A stretch of DNA of 64,000 nucleotides. It comes from JAZDFC01 sp043808235. Its GTDB lineage: Bacteria > Bacteroidota > Ignavibacteria > Ignavibacteriales > Melioribacteraceae. Made by a program: the position numbers and the translations under genes. The DNA lies in assembly GCA_043808235.1 (NCBI GenBank), contig JAZDFC010000031.1, positions 62,001 to 126,000 of the forward strand. The letters are read 5' to 3'. The notes beneath the pieces were generated by a model. That model made no database searches and had not been told where the DNA came from. It saw nothing but the letters and a program-made list of their open reading frames with translations. The stretch's first letter is position 1, and the number at the start of each line of letters is the position of its first letter. Positions 37,938 through 45,919 of the stretch are shown here, piece after piece.

Positions 37938-38918
37938 CTACATTTTGTTAAAGTAAACACCCAGCATTGATTTAAAGATTGTTTCGGGGTCGGAATAAAC
38001 AGCTTCCCAATTCATTAGTTTCTTTGCAAGCGAATAATCCGAAATTAAATTTGCCGGATCGCCGGCGCGTCTTCCTGAAATTTTGTAATTCACTTTCTTT
38101 TCACTCACTTTTTCAGCAGCATTAATTAGCTCCGTTACTGAATAACCGTTGCCTGTGCCAAGATTTACAACAAGATTTTTCTTTTCTTCCTTGATATATT
38201 CCAATGCTTTTAAATGAGCGGTTGATAAATCATTTACATGAATGTAATCCCGTATGCAAGTGCCGTCGGGAGTATCGTAATCATCCCCGAAAACTTCCAT
38301 TTGTTCTCGCATTCCGCAAAGTGTTTCCATAATTACCGGGCATAAATTTGCCGGATTCTTTTCCTGTCCTTTTACTCTGCCGCGAATATCATAGCCTGTA
38401 GCATTGAAATATCTTAGTGCGGCATAACGTAAATCGGTCAATTCGGAAAACCATTTCAGATTTTCCTCAATCGCAACTTTAGTATAACCGTAATAATTCA
38501 TCGGATTAAGAGGATGTTCTTCCGTGATTGGAAGGAACACAGGCGGACCATAAACTGCTGCCGATGATGAGAATATGAAATTCTTCACACCGTGTTCAAC
38601 AGCTTTCTTTAATAGATTAATTGTACCGCTGATGTTGTTCACCGCATATTTCATAGGATTCATCATCGACTCGCCCACTGCTTTGTGCGCTGCAAAGTGA
38701 AACACAGCGTCAACATTATGTGAAAAAACATTCTGCAAAGTATTATCATCTTTGATATCGCCGACTATAAAAATAGAATCGGGATGAATGTTATTCTTAT
38801 TGCCTGTTGACATGTTATCAAGTACAATTACTTCATAATTGTTTTCAATCAAATCATTAACGATGTGACTTCCAATATATCCGGCGCCGCCGGTAACCAA
38901 AACTTTTGTATTTGTCAT
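37938..38918 (-). CDS. galE: UDP-glucose 4-epimerase
   Basis: A 326-residue extended short-chain dehydrogenase that interconverts UDP-galactose and UDP-glucose with bound NAD, completing the Leloir pathway. The NAD motif GGAGYIGSH lies at residues 10-18; the catalytic region has FSSSAAVYG and the YxxxK motif in YYGYTK (about 145-150). NPMKYAVNNISGT and CIRDYIHVNDLS are typical of GalE. The length matches the family. The ATG overlaps the galT stop by four bases (ATGA), so the two are translationally coupled. It is cytoplasmic. Confidence 0.93.
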   Translation of the reverse strand: MTNTKVLVTGGAGYIGSHIVNDLIENNYEVIVLDNMSTGNKNNIHPDSIFIVGDIKDDNTLQNVFSHNVDAVFHFAAHKAVGESMMNPMKYAVNNISGTINLLKKAVEHGVKNFIFSSSAAVYGPPVFLPITEEHPLNPMNYYGYTKVAIEENLKWFSELTDLRYAALRYFNATGYDIRGRVKGQEKNPANLCPVIMETLCGMREQMEVFGDDYDTPDGTCIRDYIHVNDLSTAHLKALEYIKEEKKNLVVNLGTGNGYSVTELINAAEKVSEKKVNYKISGRRAGDPANLISDYSLAKKLMNWEAVYSDPETIFKSMLGVYFNKM

Positions 38919-39967
38919 TTTTTTCTTTGTTTGTAATGAGTAATAGGTAATTCTTTTAAGACACCCGCACTGTATTCGGGAGTAATATCGCGCTGCGGTT
39001 CCGCTAATAATTCGTAACCGACCATAAATTTACGAATGGATGCTGAGCGTAACAATGGGGGATGGTAATGAGCATGGAAATGGTATTCCTTATAATCTCT
39101 CCCGTCCGTCGGAGACTGATGAATCCCAAATGAATATGGAAATGATGTTTGGAATAAATTGTCGTACTTCGTAGTAACCACTTTTAGAGCTACTGCAAAT
39201 TCCCGCTTTTCATTTTCTTTGAGATGAAGAATGCTTACTATTTTTCGTTTAGGAGCCACTAACGTTTCGTAAGGCCAAGTTGCCCAATATGGCACTAAAA
39301 CCACGAAGGAAGAATTTTCGAATACAATTCGCTCATTCAACTTCAACTCCAACTTGAGATAGTCGGCGAGCAGACTTCTTTTATTTTTAGAATAATAGTT
39401 TTTGAATTTTTTTAATTCCTTTTGCACTTCAGTAGGAATGCTCTGCTGCGACCAAATCTGGCAATGGGGATGAGGATTGCTGTTTCCCATCATCAATCCT
39501 TTGTTTTCAAAAATCTGTACATGATTGATTTTCGGATGAGAACCGAGAGTTTTGTATTCATCCTGCCAAACGGAAATTACGTTATGGATATCATCAACAT
39601 CCATTTCCGCTAAGGTGAGATCGTGACGGGGTGAAAAATTCACAACACGACTGATTCCAATTTCACTCTTGGCAACAAGCAAATCGTTTCTATTATAATT
39701 GGAAGTTGGAATGTTGTCCAGCAACGATGAAAAATCGTTTGTGAATACAAATGTACTTTTATAATCGGGATTGAATTCCCCGTTCGCTCTTTTATTTCCC
39801 GGACACAAATAACATTCGGGATCGTAAGCGGGACGAACATTTTCATCCGGTTTGGAAACATCTCCCTGCCAAGGGCGCTTTGTCCGGTGCGGCGAAACTA
39901 AAATCCAATCGCCTGTTAAAATATTTTTCCTGCGGTGCGGAAAATTATTTAGTTCACTATTCTTCAA
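38915..39967 (-). CDS. galT: galactose-1-phosphate uridylyltransferase
   Basis: A 350-residue HIT-superfamily enzyme that swaps UMP between UDP-glucose and galactose-1-phosphate. The active-site motif GNSNPHPHCQIWSQQ contains the nucleophilic His of the HPH triad. Two metal-site Cys residues in CYLCPGN and the N-terminal phrase RRKNILTGDWILVSPHRTKRPWQG are also typical of GalT. The start is a TTG that directly abuts the galK stop, with a GGGA inside galK as a possible ribosome-binding site. It overlaps galE by four bases, giving the compact order galK-galT-galE. Confidence 0.93.
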   Translation of the reverse strand: MKNSELNNFPHRRKNILTGDWILVSPHRTKRPWQGDVSKPDENVRPAYDPECYLCPGNKRANGEFNPDYKSTFVFTNDFSSLLDNIPTSNYNRNDLLVAKSEIGISRVVNFSPRHDLTLAEMDVDDIHNVISVWQDEYKTLGSHPKINHVQIFENKGLMMGNSNPHPHCQIWSQQSIPTEVQKELKKFKNYYSKNKRSLLADYLKLELKLNERIVFENSSFVVLVPYWATWPYETLVAPKRKIVSILHLKENEKREFAVALKVVTTKYDNLFQTSFPYSFGIHQSPTDGRDYKEYHFHAHYHPPLLRSASIRKFMVGYELLAEPQRDITPEYSAGVLKELPITHYKQRKK

Positions 39968-41128
39968 TTAAATATCCCGGATAATCTGAGTACCGTCATG
40001 AATCTTTGTTATATAAATTTTCGGTTCGTTATTGAACTTCATTTTATATTTTTCACTTACATAATTACTTACTTTTTCAACAGCTCCATTTTCAATGAGG
40101 TTGATTGTGCAGCCGCCAAAGCCGCCACCCATCATTCGCGAGCCATACACTTCCGGAATTTCTTTTGTAAGTTCAACAAGATAATCTAACTCTTCACAAC
40201 TGACTTCGTAATCTTTACTTAGTCCTTCGTGGGTTTCATTCATGAGATTACCGAAAGTTTTCAGATCGCCTTTGTTCAATGAATCGCATGCTCTTATCAG
40301 GCGATCATTTTCTTCAACAACGTATTTGCATCGCTTATAAATAACCGGGTTTAAAATCTCAGCGTACTCTCTGATCATTTCAATAGAAACATCCCGCAAG
40401 CTTTTCACATTGGGATATTTCTTTTGAATAACTTCCACACCTGCGGCGCATTCTTTTCTTCTCTGATTATATTCGGACGAGGCAAGTGAATGCGAAACCA
40501 TTGTATTAAATAAAACAATAGAGATGTCATCAAAATCAAACGGGAAGTAATCATAATCAAGCGAGCGGCAGTCGATCCGTAAAACATTACCTGCTTTGCC
40601 AAAAATATTAATATACTGATCCATTATTCCACACTGCACACCTACGAATTCGTTTTCGGCTTTTTGGGCTAATCGTACAAGTTCCATTTTCTCTATGCCC
40701 AGACGGAAAATATCATTCAATGCGAAAGCAAGCCCTGCTTCTATTGCAGCCGACGATGAAAGACCGGCGCCGATCGGAATATCACCTCCGAATACACAGT
40801 TAAAACCATTTATCTCATGCCCCCGTTTCTTCAGTTGATCAACAACTCCCATTAGGTAGTTTACCCAATGCTTCTCCGAAAATTCTAAACAACATGTAGA
40901 AAATTTGAAAGTGTCATCCATATCAACTGAATAAAGTGTGCATTCGGTTCCTCCATTAGGCGCAATAGCAAAATAAATTGCCTTATCTATAGCCGCCGGA
41001 AGAACAAATCCCATATTGTAATCCGTGTGTTCGCCAATTAAATTAACTCGTCCGGGTGAACAAACTAAAAAAGGTTCCGTTCCAAATAATTCTTCAAATT
41101 TCTTTTTAATTTTTACAGCATACTCCAC
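39968..41128 (-). CDS. galK: galactokinase
   Basis: A 386-residue GHMP kinase that phosphorylates galactose with ATP. The galactokinase signature PGRVNLIGEHTDYNMGFVLP lies at about residues 25-44, the ATP motif IPIGAGLSSSAAIE at about 115-128, and the third GHMP motif GSRMMGGGFGGCTI near 345. The start is a GTG with GGAG five bases upstream. It is first in the galK-galT-galE group; the 91 bp before it hold no LacI-type palindrome. No galM mutarotase is present in the window. Confidence 0.94.
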   Translation of the reverse strand: MEYAVKIKKKFEELFGTEPFLVCSPGRVNLIGEHTDYNMGFVLPAAIDKAIYFAIAPNGGTECTLYSVDMDDTFKFSTCCLEFSEKHWVNYLMGVVDQLKKRGHEINGFNCVFGGDIPIGAGLSSSAAIEAGLAFALNDIFRLGIEKMELVRLAQKAENEFVGVQCGIMDQYINIFGKAGNVLRIDCRSLDYDYFPFDFDDISIVLFNTMVSHSLASSEYNQRRKECAAGVEVIQKKYPNVKSLRDVSIEMIREYAEILNPVIYKRCKYVVEENDRLIRACDSLNKGDLKTFGNLMNETHEGLSKDYEVSCEELDYLVELTKEIPEVYGSRMMGGGFGGCTINLIENGAVEKVSNYVSEKYKMKFNNEPKIYITKIHDGTQIIRDI

Positions 41129-41219
41129 AATAACTCCGGAATTTATTCAAATACATTTTATACGTAATTAAAAATATTACACATTGGTGAACAGCAAATA
41201 TTATTCAGCGAATCAGAAC

Positions 41220-41423
41220 TTATTCGACAGTCTTTTTTCTCATATTAAAATACATGATACTGCCAAACACAACCATTATTATTCCCCACCAAATATTAGG
41301 ATGGGTATTGAATAATACAGTCTTTTCAACCGGCGGATTAAAGACAAGATATATCCCCGTAAGAAAAATAATTCCGCCCATTGACATTAAAATTATTCCA
41401 ACAAAATACCAGATTGGTTTCAT
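41220..41423 (-). CDS. small two-helix membrane protein
   Basis: A 67-residue protein with two transmembrane helices (about residues 3-25 and 40-58) joined by a short loop and ending in a basic tail (NMRKKTVE). I chose ATG 41423 because GGAG lies eight bases upstream; the longer frame opens at a TTG at 41498 that overlaps the 3' end of the frameshifted ORF6N gene and is probably not used. The function is unknown. It lies between the gal genes and the ORF6N remnant. Confidence 0.55.
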   Translation of the reverse strand: MKPIWYFVGIILMSMGGIIFLTGIYLVFNPPVEKTVLFNTHPNIWWGIIMVVFGSIMYFNMRKKTVE

Positions 41424-41475
41424 TATCTTGCTCCATTTTTTTGCATAAGAGATAATTTCTCCTCTGCGAGTTTTA

Positions 41476-41987
41476 TTAAAATCCAATTTTTCTTTCAAGC
41501 TTTTTAGGCTGTTCCATTAACTGTTTGATAGCTTCGAAAACAACTTTAAATTGTGAATCGTACTTTTTTTCAAGCTGTTTAATTTTATTAACCAAATCTT
41601 TTGTGTAAATGCTATAACTCTCAGTTTTACAAATGCTCGTACTATTTGAATACTTGCTTTAACGGCTATATCACTATTTAAAACCGATGCCAACATAATT
41701 GTCCCGTGTTCAGTGAAAGCATAAGGCAACGAAGATGAAAATTTCAACATGCCAAAGTGGTCGCAATTTGCGACCAGTTCATCTTTCTCCTTTTTATTTA
41801 TCTTGAACATGAAATCTTGAGGAAATCGATCTATATTCCTTTTAACCTGTTCGTTGAGTCTTTTAGTCGTAACACCGTAAAGTTGAGCCAAATCATAATC
41901 GATCATTACTCTTTGATTGCGGAAAGAGAAAATTTTCAGTTCGATACTCTCTATCGGAATCACACTATTTTCTTTTTCTTTAACCAT
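41476..41987 (-). pseudogene. ORF6N-domain gene with a frameshift
   Basis: The first ~135 codons encode a typical ORF6N domain (SFRNQRVMIDYDLAQLYGV, RNIDRFPQDFMFKI, LPYAFTEHGTIMLASVL), a small DNA-binding domain common in prophage and mobile regions. Near 41608-41613 one base appears to be missing: the in-frame continuation becomes an atypical tail ending at 41517. The adjacent frame gives the expected ending, TKDLVNKIKQLEKKYDSQFK then VVFEAIKQLMEQP and KLERKIGF, stopping at 41476. The gene is thus either a recent pseudogene or carries a sequencing error. It looks like an insertion within the galactose locus. Confidence 0.75.
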
Positions 41988-42101
41988 TTTATCAAACTAA
42001 CTTGAGAGGAGTGAAGCATCGAGAAATCATAAAAAAAATATTAGATTCTTCGTCACTTCCTGCCCGACCTTGTTGTTCAAGGCGGGCGTTCCTCAGAATT
42101 T

Positions 42102-43763
42102 TTACCAGAATAATAAATTTAGAATTACAAACACTATAAAAGATATTAGCGCAATAAATCCCGGTCGTTTGATAAATGGCAAATCCGAATCGTGTGTTTC
42201 TACCGTCAATCCCTTAACCAAACCAACCAACTCTTCTTTCGGTTTTTTCTTAGTGAATAAGCTAATTAAGATTGTTATGCCGAAGCATAGGAGCCATGCC
42301 CACCATGCCCGCCAAAAGTTTGCTGCCATATCGCTTTGAACACTCGTCATCGTGATTAAACTTTCATTGAACCAATGGAATTTTACTCCCATCCACATTA
42401 AAAATGAAGAAGACATTCCGACAACCAAACCCCAAAAAGCTCCATTGGGAGTAATCCACCAGACAAACATACCAAGCAGCATCGTAGCGAATAACGGTGC
42501 ATTCACCCATGAAAAAATTGCTTGCATATAGTCCATTATGCTTGGAAAACTTTTAGCCCAATAAGCGGTACCGAGAGAAATTATAACACCAACTATTGTT
42601 GATGCTCTTCCCATTTTTAACAAATGAGCATCCGATGCTTTTTTATTCAAAACGGATTTATAAATATCGTAAGTCCAGACTGTATTGAATGCGCTGATGT
42701 TGCCGGCTTGTCCAGCCATAAATCCGGCGAGCAGAGCTGTTACTCCTAATCCAATCAAGCCGGTTGGATAATATCTTTTTATCAGCAATGGTAGAGCCGA
42801 GTCATAATTAACTTGACCTCCGTCCTCAAGCAATTTGAATCCACTGTTAGGATCGTTTGATAGAGCTATTGCAATTAATCCGGCAAGGATTACAATGAAC
42901 GGCAGCGCCATCTTAAAGAATGAAGCAAGAAGCGGAGTTATTCGTGCGGCTCTTAAATCCTTTGCGGAAAAAGCACGCTGAACAACAAGAAAATCTGTTG
43001 TCCAATATCCGAACGAGAGCACAAAACCTAATCCAAGTACGATACCTGCCCAATGAATCAGCATTCCGTTCTGTGTTGGATCGCCCGAAGTAGACCATAA
43101 TGTATTCATCGAATCAGGTAGTCGATTTAATATCTGGTCCACGCTTCCAATTTCAAGAATTCCAAGAATTGAAACGAGGAACAGTCCAAACCAAATTAAA
43201 AAGAACTGAATTATCTCTGTGAAAATCGCGGACATTAATCCGCTCAGGTAAACATAAGCTGCAACAGTAACTGCAGATACCCACATACTGATATCCCAAT
43301 TCCATCCTAAAAATGTATGAAGCACAAGTGCCATTGCATACAGGTTTATTCCTGAAACGAGAAGTGTCATTATTGCAAATGCAATTCCGTTCAGCACTCT
43401 TGTCTTTTCGTCAAAGCGCAATTTTAGATAACCCGGGATTGATTTAATCTTACTGCTGTAATAAAACGGCATCATGTAAACGCCGAGAAATATCATTGCC
43501 GGAATAGCGCCTATCCAATAAAAATGAGCAACATACATTCCGTATTTGAATGTATTACCTGTCATTCCAAGCAACTCAAGAGCGCCGAGATTTGCCGATA
43601 GAAACGCGAGTCCAGCAACCCACGAACTGTTTTTACGTCCGGCCAGGAAGAAATCCTCTTCGCTTGTAGTAAACTTGCGTAGATAAAAACCAATGCCGAG
43701 AACAAATGCAAAATAGATTAGAATAATAATCCAATCTACTATTGATAGTCCGATTGCTTCCAT
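42102..43763 (-). CDS. sodium:solute symporter (SSS/SLC5 family), likely galactose uptake
   Basis: A 553-residue integral membrane protein with about 14 helices of the SSS/SGLT type. It has the N-terminal motif FFLAGRKNSSWVAGLAFLSANLGALELLG, shown here in pieces (FFLAGRKNSS, SANLGALELLG), and GYLKLRFDEKTR, matching sugar symporters such as vSGLT. It would use the sodium gradient to carry a monosaccharide across the inner membrane. AGGAAAA precedes ATG 43763. Its position between a LacI regulator and the Leloir genes makes galactose the likely substrate; that specificity is inferred. Confidence 0.85.
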   Translation of the reverse strand: MEAIGLSIVDWIIILIYFAFVLGIGFYLRKFTTSEEDFFLAGRKNSSWVAGLAFLSANLGALELLGMTGNTFKYGMYVAHFYWIGAIPAMIFLGVYMMPFYYSSKIKSIPGYLKLRFDEKTRVLNGIAFAIMTLLVSGINLYAMALVLHTFLGWNWDISMWVSAVTVAAYVYLSGLMSAIFTEIIQFFLIWFGLFLVSILGILEIGSVDQILNRLPDSMNTLWSTSGDPTQNGMLIHWAGIVLGLGFVLSFGYWTTDFLVVQRAFSAKDLRAARITPLLASFFKMALPFIVILAGLIAIALSNDPNSGFKLLEDGGQVNYDSALPLLIKRYYPTGLIGLGVTALLAGFMAGQAGNISAFNTVWTYDIYKSVLNKKASDAHLLKMGRASTIVGVIISLGTAYWAKSFPSIMDYMQAIFSWVNAPLFATMLLGMFVWWITPNGAFWGLVVGMSSSFLMWMGVKFHWFNESLITMTSVQSDMAANFWRAWWAWLLCFGITILISLFTKKKPKEELVGLVKGLTVETHDSDLPFIKRPGFIALISFIVFVILNLLFW

Positions 43764-43792
43764 AAATTTTCCTTATAAAGATTAAAAACTTT

Positions 43793-44800
43793 TTAAGTTG
43801 AGGCTCTTATAATCAATTCAGATTTAAGCACGACTGTTTCCGGTTCCCTGGAAACATTTTTGCGCTCAATCATATTAATGAGAATTTCAGTCGCCTTCTT
43901 TCCCATTTCGAACGATGGTTGATTAATTGTGGTAAGCGGCGGATTCAATAAGGTAGTAATCTCATTATTCGAATAACCGATAAGAGCTATATCCTTCGGA
44001 ATCCTTAGACATGCTTCATTAATTCGTTGAAATGCACCAACGGCAACAGGATCGGTTACAGCAAAAATCGCATCCGGAATAAGATTTTTTCCAAGCAGGT
44101 CATCCATCGATTTATACCCATCGCTTTCGTGCATTCCGCCGTATTTAATAAAATCTTCATTTATTTCAATACCGGAATATTTTAATGCATCTTTATATCC
44201 TTCAAGACGGTGTTGACATATCTCTAATGTTTGCGGCCCGGCAAAATGAGCAATTTTTCTGTATCCTTTTTCAATTAAATAATGAACGGCATTGGCAGCG
44301 CTCTGATGGTCATCTATAATTACTTTGTTTGCATGAACATCATTGCAGACGCGATCGAAAAACACAAGCGGAATTCCCCTTTCAATCCAATCTCTAAAAT
44401 GATCGCCCTGTTTTGTGTTTTGTGAAATTGAAACGATTATTCCTGCAACTCTTTGGTGCATCAACAAATTTGTATTAACCACTTCCCGTTCATAACTTTC
44501 GTTGGACTGGCACACGATAATAGTATAGCCTGCATTGTATGCGACCTCTTCAATACCGCTTATCGCGTATGCAAAAAAATCGTGTTTAATCTCTGGTACG
44601 ATTACACCGATTGTAGTTGTGCGCTTATTTTTTAAACTCTGTGCAATTGCGTTCGGACGGAAATTAAGCTCATTTGCTAAATCCTTAACAAGTCTTTTTG
44701 TTTCCGGACTAATGTCTGGATGATCACTCAAAGCGCGCGAAACAGTGGAAGGTGATACACCCAATTTTTTTGCAATGTCAGTAATTGTGCTATGTTTCAT
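43793..44800 (-). CDS. LacI-family transcriptional regulator
   Basis: A 335-residue repressor. The helix-turn-helix lies at residues 2-24 (STITDIAKKLGVSPSTVSRA), followed by the hinge helix (PNAIAQSLKNKRT) and a periplasmic-binding-like sugar domain to the C-terminus (GVIVPEIKHDFFAYAI, DAIFAVTDPVAVGAF, IALIGYSNNE). I chose ATG 44800 with GAGG at 44804-44808; a longer frame from 44833 would run through its own operator. A matching palindrome directly upstream suggests autoregulation, and a second at 34207 suggests control of the downstream half of the galactan locus. The inducer is presumably galactose or a derivative. Confidence 0.88.
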   Translation of the reverse strand: MKHSTITDIAKKLGVSPSTVSRALSDHPDISPETKRLVKDLANELNFRPNAIAQSLKNKRTTTIGVIVPEIKHDFFAYAISGIEEVAYNAGYTIIVCQSNESYEREVVNTNLLMHQRVAGIIVSISQNTKQGDHFRDWIERGIPLVFFDRVCNDVHANKVIIDDHQSAANAVHYLIEKGYRKIAHFAGPQTLEICQHRLEGYKDALKYSGIEINEDFIKYGGMHESDGYKSMDDLLGKNLIPDAIFAVTDPVAVGAFQRINEACLRIPKDIALIGYSNNEITTLLNPPLTTINQPSFEMGKKATEILINMIERKNVSREPETVVLKSELIIRAST

Positions 44801-44817
44801 GTTTTCCTCAAACGTTA

Positions 44818-44833
44818 CCGCAAACGTTTGCAA
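44818..44833. promoter_or_regulatory. LacI-type operator upstream of the regulator gene
   Basis: CCGCAAACGTTTGCAA contains the 12-bp perfect palindrome GCAAACGTTTGC at 44820-44831 and lies 18 bp before the lacI-type ATG. A partial second half-site, AAACGTTA (44810-44817), abuts it. The position just before the ribosome-binding site is typical of autorepression. Confidence 0.75.
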
Positions 44834-45007
44834 ATTAAGTTACTTTTTTCTTTTTGTCAAGAAAAATTTGGGTCCAAAACAAAATTATAATAGCTCTCAA
44901 TCCATAAAAAATTAAGACAGACACTCATCCAAAATTTAATTCTTCTTCTTTAATTCTCCTAATGAATGGGACAAATAATTGTAACCTTCTTTATGTAAAT
45001 CTATCAT

Positions 45008-45880
45008 TTACTCTGATAATAGAATATAGCGCATTTCTTCAAATTTTTTTCTGTCGCTTTCTTTTATTTCAGGATATTCCAAATTCAATTTATTCAAATT
45101 TTCTACTATGATTTCAGCCACTCGAAGTCGGGCATACGATTTATTATCAGCCGGAATAGCAAACCACGGCGCCCACGATTTGGAGGTTGCATTTAACATT
45201 TCCTCATAGGCTTGCATATAATCGTTCCAATATTTTCTTTCAGAAACATCTTGCGGTGAAAATTTCCAATTCTTTTCCGCTTCATCGATACGTTTTAAAA
45301 ATCTTTTTTTCTGTTCATCCTTTGAAACATTGAGCCAGAATTTCAAAATCACAGTTCCGTTCCTTGCCAGGTGTTTTTCATGATCTGTGATTGTTTCAAA
45401 TCTATGTTTCCAAAAATTTTCATGATTAAATCCGTCCGGTAATTTTTCTCCTGCAAGATATTCCGGATGAACTCGAACAACCAAAACTTCCTCGTAATAA
45501 CTTCGATTAAAGACTCCAATTCTTCCCCGCTCGGGTAAACACTTAGCAGTGCGCCATAGAAAATCATGATCGAGTTCCTCGCGGGAAGGTTGCTTGAATG
45601 AATAAACCTGGCAACCGGCGGGATTTATTCCACTCATAACCGCCCTTATCGTGCTATCCTTGCCTGCCCCATCCATTGCTTGAAAAATTAAAAGTAGGGA
45701 ATAACTATCTGAAGCATACAATTTATCTTGAAGTTCTTTCAATTCTTCAACAAGATCATCTAATAATTCCTTACATTCATTTTTACCGGGTGCATCTTCC
45801 GGTGGAAACGTTTTCACATTTTTAATTTTAAATGTAGAATTGAATGTCACTAAATACTTATTATCTTCAGTTTTAAACAT
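45008..45880 (-). CDS. polyphosphate kinase 2 family phosphotransferase
   Basis: A 290-residue PPK2-type enzyme, which moves phosphate between polyphosphate and nucleotides. The Walker A-like motif QAMDGAGKD lies at 67-75, the Walker B-like motif FNRSYYEEV at 124-132, and the lid-region motif KHRFETITDHEKHL about 40 residues later. The length and the single domain fit class I-III short PPK2 enzymes; whether AMP or ADP is the acceptor cannot be told. AGAGG precedes the ATG at a good distance. It is cytoplasmic, transcribed away from the lacI-type gene with its own gap, and not obviously part of an operon. Confidence 0.88.
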   Translation of the reverse strand: MFKTEDNKYLVTFNSTFKIKNVKTFPPEDAPGKNECKELLDDLVEELKELQDKLYASDSYSLLLIFQAMDGAGKDSTIRAVMSGINPAGCQVYSFKQPSREELDHDFLWRTAKCLPERGRIGVFNRSYYEEVLVVRVHPEYLAGEKLPDGFNHENFWKHRFETITDHEKHLARNGTVILKFWLNVSKDEQKKRFLKRIDEAEKNWKFSPQDVSERKYWNDYMQAYEEMLNATSKSWAPWFAIPADNKSYARLRVAEIIVENLNKLNLEYPEIKESDRKKFEEMRYILLSE

Positions 45881-45919
45881 AACTGCCTCTCAGGTAAATC
45901 TTTTTGTTAAAGAAAAAAC

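Noticed and set aside
41424..41498. Longer N-terminus for the small membrane protein (TTG at 41498)
   Set aside because: It overlaps the displaced 3' end of the ORF6N gene, and ATG 41423 has a well-spaced GGAG.
44801..44833. Extended N-terminus of the LacI-type regulator
   Set aside because: It would translate through the operator and ribosome-binding site; LacI proteins start just before the helix-turn-helix, as ATG 44800 does.
45804..45815. Operator-like GGAAACGTTTTC
   Set aside because: It is imperfect, lies inside the PPK2 coding sequence and lacks the GC flanks of the two LacI-type sites; probably chance.
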